Shown here: piece by piece, positions 61,865 through 64,000 of the stretch
Numbering within the stretch: position 1 is the first letter of the stretch
How the letters are laid out: every line of letters starts with the position of its first letter
Assembly: GCA_900767825.1 (NCBI GenBank)
Contig: CAAGAN010000020.1
Coordinates: forward strand, 72,504 to 136,503
From: Bacilli bacterium
GTDB lineage: Bacteria; Bacillota_I; Bacilli_A; RFN20; CAG-826
DNA length: 64,000 nucleotides
Reading direction: 5' to 3'
Translations under genes and position numbers: made by a program
Notes under the pieces: generated by a model
Database searches by the model: none
The model's input: only the letters and a program-made list of their open reading frames with translations
What the model was told of the DNA's origin: nothing

Positions 61865-63430
61865 ATGGCAAAGAAAGTTAAAGAACAAAAATCTATTGAA
61901 CAAACCATTTGGTGTGCCACAGACAAACTCCGCGGTGCCGTTGAACCTTCGGAGTACAAACACGTTGTTTTAAGCTTGATTTTCTTGAAATATGCTAATG
62001 ATAGATTTGACGAACAAAGAAAGAAAATGATTGATGATGGGCAATCTGCATTTCTTGAAATGATGCCGTTCTATGTCAAAGACAATGTCTTCTTTATTCC
62101 GGAACGTGCGAGATGGTCATTTATTATGGAAAACGCAAAACAGCCTGATATTGCCATTAAAATTGATACTGCTTTGCATGAAATTGAGAGCAAGAACCCT
62201 TCCCTATCCGGAGCGTTGCCCGACAACTATTATTCTAGATTGCACCTTGATTCAGGATGTTTATCTTCTTTGCTTGATTTAATTAATGGAATAGATCTTC
62301 GAAAGGAAGCGGACAAAGATGTATTCGGCAGAGTTTATGAATATTGCTTGAAGGAATTTGCCTTAAAAGAAGGGAAGGGCAAAGGTGAATTCTACACGCC
62401 TAAATCAGTAGTTGCTCTTCTTTGCGAATTAATTCAGCCATATTCAGGCATTGTTTATGATGGTGCTTGTGGATCCGGTGGCATGTTTGTTCAATCAATG
62501 AAATTTGTTGATGAACATAAAGGCAACAAACGCAACATCTCAATTTACGGCCAAGAATATACGGATACAACTAGACGTCTTTGCAAGATGAATTTAGCTA
62601 TCCGTGGTATATCTGCTAATCTTGGCGAGTTTGCTGCAAATACATTTCTTAACGATAGGCACAAAGATTTAAAGGCAGACTTTGCTTTGGAGAATCCTCC
62701 ATTCAATCAAAAAGATTGGAGAGAACCTACCGCTCTTTTGGACGACCCTAGATGGAACGGATATAAAGTCCCTCCTGTTTCAAATGCAAATTATGCATGG
62801 CTTTTAAATACGCTTTCAAAATTAGGACAGAATGGTGTTGGGGCAGTATTGCTTGCTAATGGTGCTCTTTCTGCCGATGGCGATGAATATGAAATTCGTA
62901 AACAAATGATAAAAAATGATATGGTTGAAGCCATTATAATTCTTCCAAGAAACTGCTTCTATACAACCGATATTTCTGTTACTTGTTGGATATTGAATAA
63001 GAACAAGAAAACTAGAGTTGAACATAGAGATAATGGTGATGTTTCTTATCGCGATCGTTCTGGCGAAATCTTATTCATGGACTTGAGACAAATGGGACAC
63101 CCATATGAAAAGAAATATATCGAATTAACTCCAGAAGATAGAAAAACAGTAACAGATAAGTTTAATGCATGGAGGCAGGATTCGCCTTCTAAATATAATG
63201 ATGTTCCTGAATTTTGCCACAGCGCATCAGCGAGCGAAATAATTGAAAAAGATTATTCTTTGGTTCCTAGCAGATATATAGAGTTTGTCAACAGAGATGA
63301 GGGAGCCGATTTTGATACAAAAATGAAAGCATTACAATCTGAATTGAGTGTTCTTTTGAAACAGGAAAAAGAATCCAAAGATGAATTGCTGAAGGTGCTA
63401 GAGGATTTGGGGTATGGCATCAAATTATAG
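61865..63430 (+). CDS. hsdM: Type I restriction-modification DNA methyltransferase subunit HsdM
   Basis: 521 residues. The N-terminal helical domain begins SIEQTIWCATDKLRGAVEPSEYKHVVLSLIFLKY. The methyltransferase domain has GKGEFYTPKSVVALLCELI and motif I (VYDGACGSGGMFVQS), motif IV is ENPPFNQKDW (Asn277), and C-terminal SPSKYNDVPEFCHSAS is typical of HsdM. It makes N6-adenine methylation, protecting the host DNA, and needs HsdS for sequence recognition. It starts just after the XRE gene, and the hsdS start lies inside its 3' end (17-base overlap). Confidence 0.96.
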   Translation: MAKKVKEQKSIEQTIWCATDKLRGAVEPSEYKHVVLSLIFLKYANDRFDEQRKKMIDDGQSAFLEMMPFYVKDNVFFIPERARWSFIMENAKQPDIAIKIDTALHEIESKNPSLSGALPDNYYSRLHLDSGCLSSLLDLINGIDLRKEADKDVFGRVYEYCLKEFALKEGKGKGEFYTPKSVVALLCELIQPYSGIVYDGACGSGGMFVQSMKFVDEHKGNKRNISIYGQEYTDTTRRLCKMNLAIRGISANLGEFAANTFLNDRHKDLKADFALENPPFNQKDWREPTALLDDPRWNGYKVPPVSNANYAWLLNTLSKLGQNGVGAVLLANGALSADGDEYEIRKQMIKNDMVEAIIILPRNCFYTTDISVTCWILNKNKKTRVEHRDNGDVSYRDRSGEILFMDLRQMGHPYEKKYIELTPEDRKTVTDKFNAWRQDSPSKYNDVPEFCHSASASEIIEKDYSLVPSRYIEFVNRDEGADFDTKMKALQSELSVLLKQEKESKDELLKVLEDLGYGIKL

Positions 63431-63941
63431 AAAATTAGGTGAGTTTTTAAGGCTGACTGATGAACGCAATTCAGATCTCTCAATAACGAATCTGCAGGGT
63501 GTCAGCATAAATAAGCAATTTATTCCTTCTATCGCTAATATAATTGGAACAGATTTATCTTCTTATAAGATTGTAAGAAAAGGGCAATTTGCTTACGGCC
63601 CAGTTACATCAAGGAACGGAGATAAAATTTCCATTGCGTTAGAAAACGCCGAAGATTGCATTATCTCAAGCTCTTATTTGTCTTTTGAAATTATAAATAA
63701 AAAAGAATTGGATCCAGAATATTTGATGCTTTGGTTTATGAGACCTGAATTTGATAGGTATGCTCGTTTTATGTCTAACGGAAGTGCTAGGGAGATTTTT
63801 GATTGGAAATGCATGTGTGATGTTGAATTGCCCATTCCTTCTATTGAAAAACAACTCAAAATTGTTCATGGTTATGAGGCGATGAGAGAATACGGAATTC
63901 TGTGTAAACCAGAAACTCGCTTTAACGTTCTAATTCTATAA
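63414..63941 (+). CDS. hsdS: Type I R-M specificity subunit HsdS, half-length or truncated
   Basis: 175 residues. The first 150 form one target-recognition domain (YRKLGEFLRLTDERNSDLSITNLQGVSI, FAYGPVTSRNGDKISIA, then LPIPSIEKQLKIVHGYEAM, the entry to the central conserved region). Normal HsdS has two such domains (about 400 residues). The last 18 residues (REYGILCKPETRFNVLIL) do not look like the conserved helix, so the gene seems to have been cut or recombined there. A minus-strand reading frame ending in REYIEDELIEL runs in from the right edge and stops at 63936-63938, tail-to-tail with hsdS. No hsdR is in view. Confidence 0.85.
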   Translation: MASNYRKLGEFLRLTDERNSDLSITNLQGVSINKQFIPSIANIIGTDLSSYKIVRKGQFAYGPVTSRNGDKISIALENAEDCIISSSYLSFEIINKKELDPEYLMLWFMRPEFDRYARFMSNGSAREIFDWKCMCDVELPIPSIEKQLKIVHGYEAMREYGILCKPETRFNVLIL

Positions 63942-64000
63942 CTCGATTAATTCGTCTTCAATATATTCCCTCCCCCTTATCGGCCTTGCGCCTACCTTGA

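Noticed and set aside
1..64000. tRNA, rRNA or CRISPR features
   Set aside because: No T-loop-like GGTTCGAATCC context, rRNA-like sequence or regularly spaced palindromic repeats were seen in the gaps.
1..64000. Mycoplasma-type genetic code (TGA as Trp)
   Set aside because: Several genes end in TGA (for example the HAD phosphatase and the XRE regulator) with sensible C-termini, and long frames use TGG normally, so the standard code applies.

Overview
The window looks like the chromosome of a low-GC, Gram-positive-type (Firmicutes/Bacilli, Erysipelotrichia- or RFN20/RF39-like) anaerobe, probably host- or gut-associated. This is inferred from several things: AT-rich DNA, standard stop codons including TGA as a stop, many lipobox-type lipoproteins with Ser/Thr-rich linkers, Lpl/Yte-type sugar ABC permeases, and an oligopeptide (Opp) transporter whose subunits carry large insertions of the kind familiar from Mollicutes relatives. 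No rRNA, tRNA, CRISPR array or intact insertion sequence was recognised. Nothing was searched against a database, so every family name rests on motif recognition.

Layout. 1-1.1 kb: 3' part of a GT4 glycosyltransferase that enters from the left edge. 1.1-20.9 kb: a carbohydrate-use locus. It holds a GH123/DUF4091-like hydrolase, two lipoproteins sharing an unrecognised 'QNWGESG' module, a parallel beta-helix lipoprotein, a sugar-binding lipoprotein with two LplB/LplC-type permeases, a frameshift-split exported protein, a divergent AraC regulator, a GH35 beta-galactosidase-like enzyme and a GH78-like rhamnosidase. Pectic rhamnogalacturonan or a host glycan are the likely substrates. 21.0-24.4 kb: housekeeping genes (HAD phosphatase, MntP-like exporter, M18 aminopeptidase interrupted by an in-frame TAA, uridine kinase). 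24.4-46.8 kb: an island of secreted proteins, mostly lipoproteins with Ig-like, InlB-like or LRR domains, ending with an M6-family metalloprotease and broken by two stand-alone ATPase/regulator genes (AAA/DUF4143 and AlbA_2/Schlafen-like). 47-57.5 kb: an orphan antitoxin fragment, a DUF3899 protein and oppA-oppBCDF plus a membrane protein. 57.5-58.7 kb: a gene-free stretch ending in iteron-like repeats in front of a degenerate Fic/winged-helix protein. 59.8-61.4 kb: MscS channel operon. 61.7-64 kb: XRE regulator, hsdM and a short hsdS of a type I restriction-modification system.

How it fits together: the left third appears to capture and degrade a complex glycan outside the cell, import the oligosaccharides and finish hydrolysis in the cytosol. 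The surface protease and Opp system would do the same for protein. The most unusual signals are a dnaX-type A_AAA_AAG slippery site joining two halves of one exported protein, repeated promoter-to-ATG spacing that implies leaderless mRNAs, a Fic protein that has lost its catalytic motif but sits behind a repeat cluster, an Opp transporter with insertions in OppC, OppD and OppF, and a hairpin-rich leader ahead of a lipoprotein gene.
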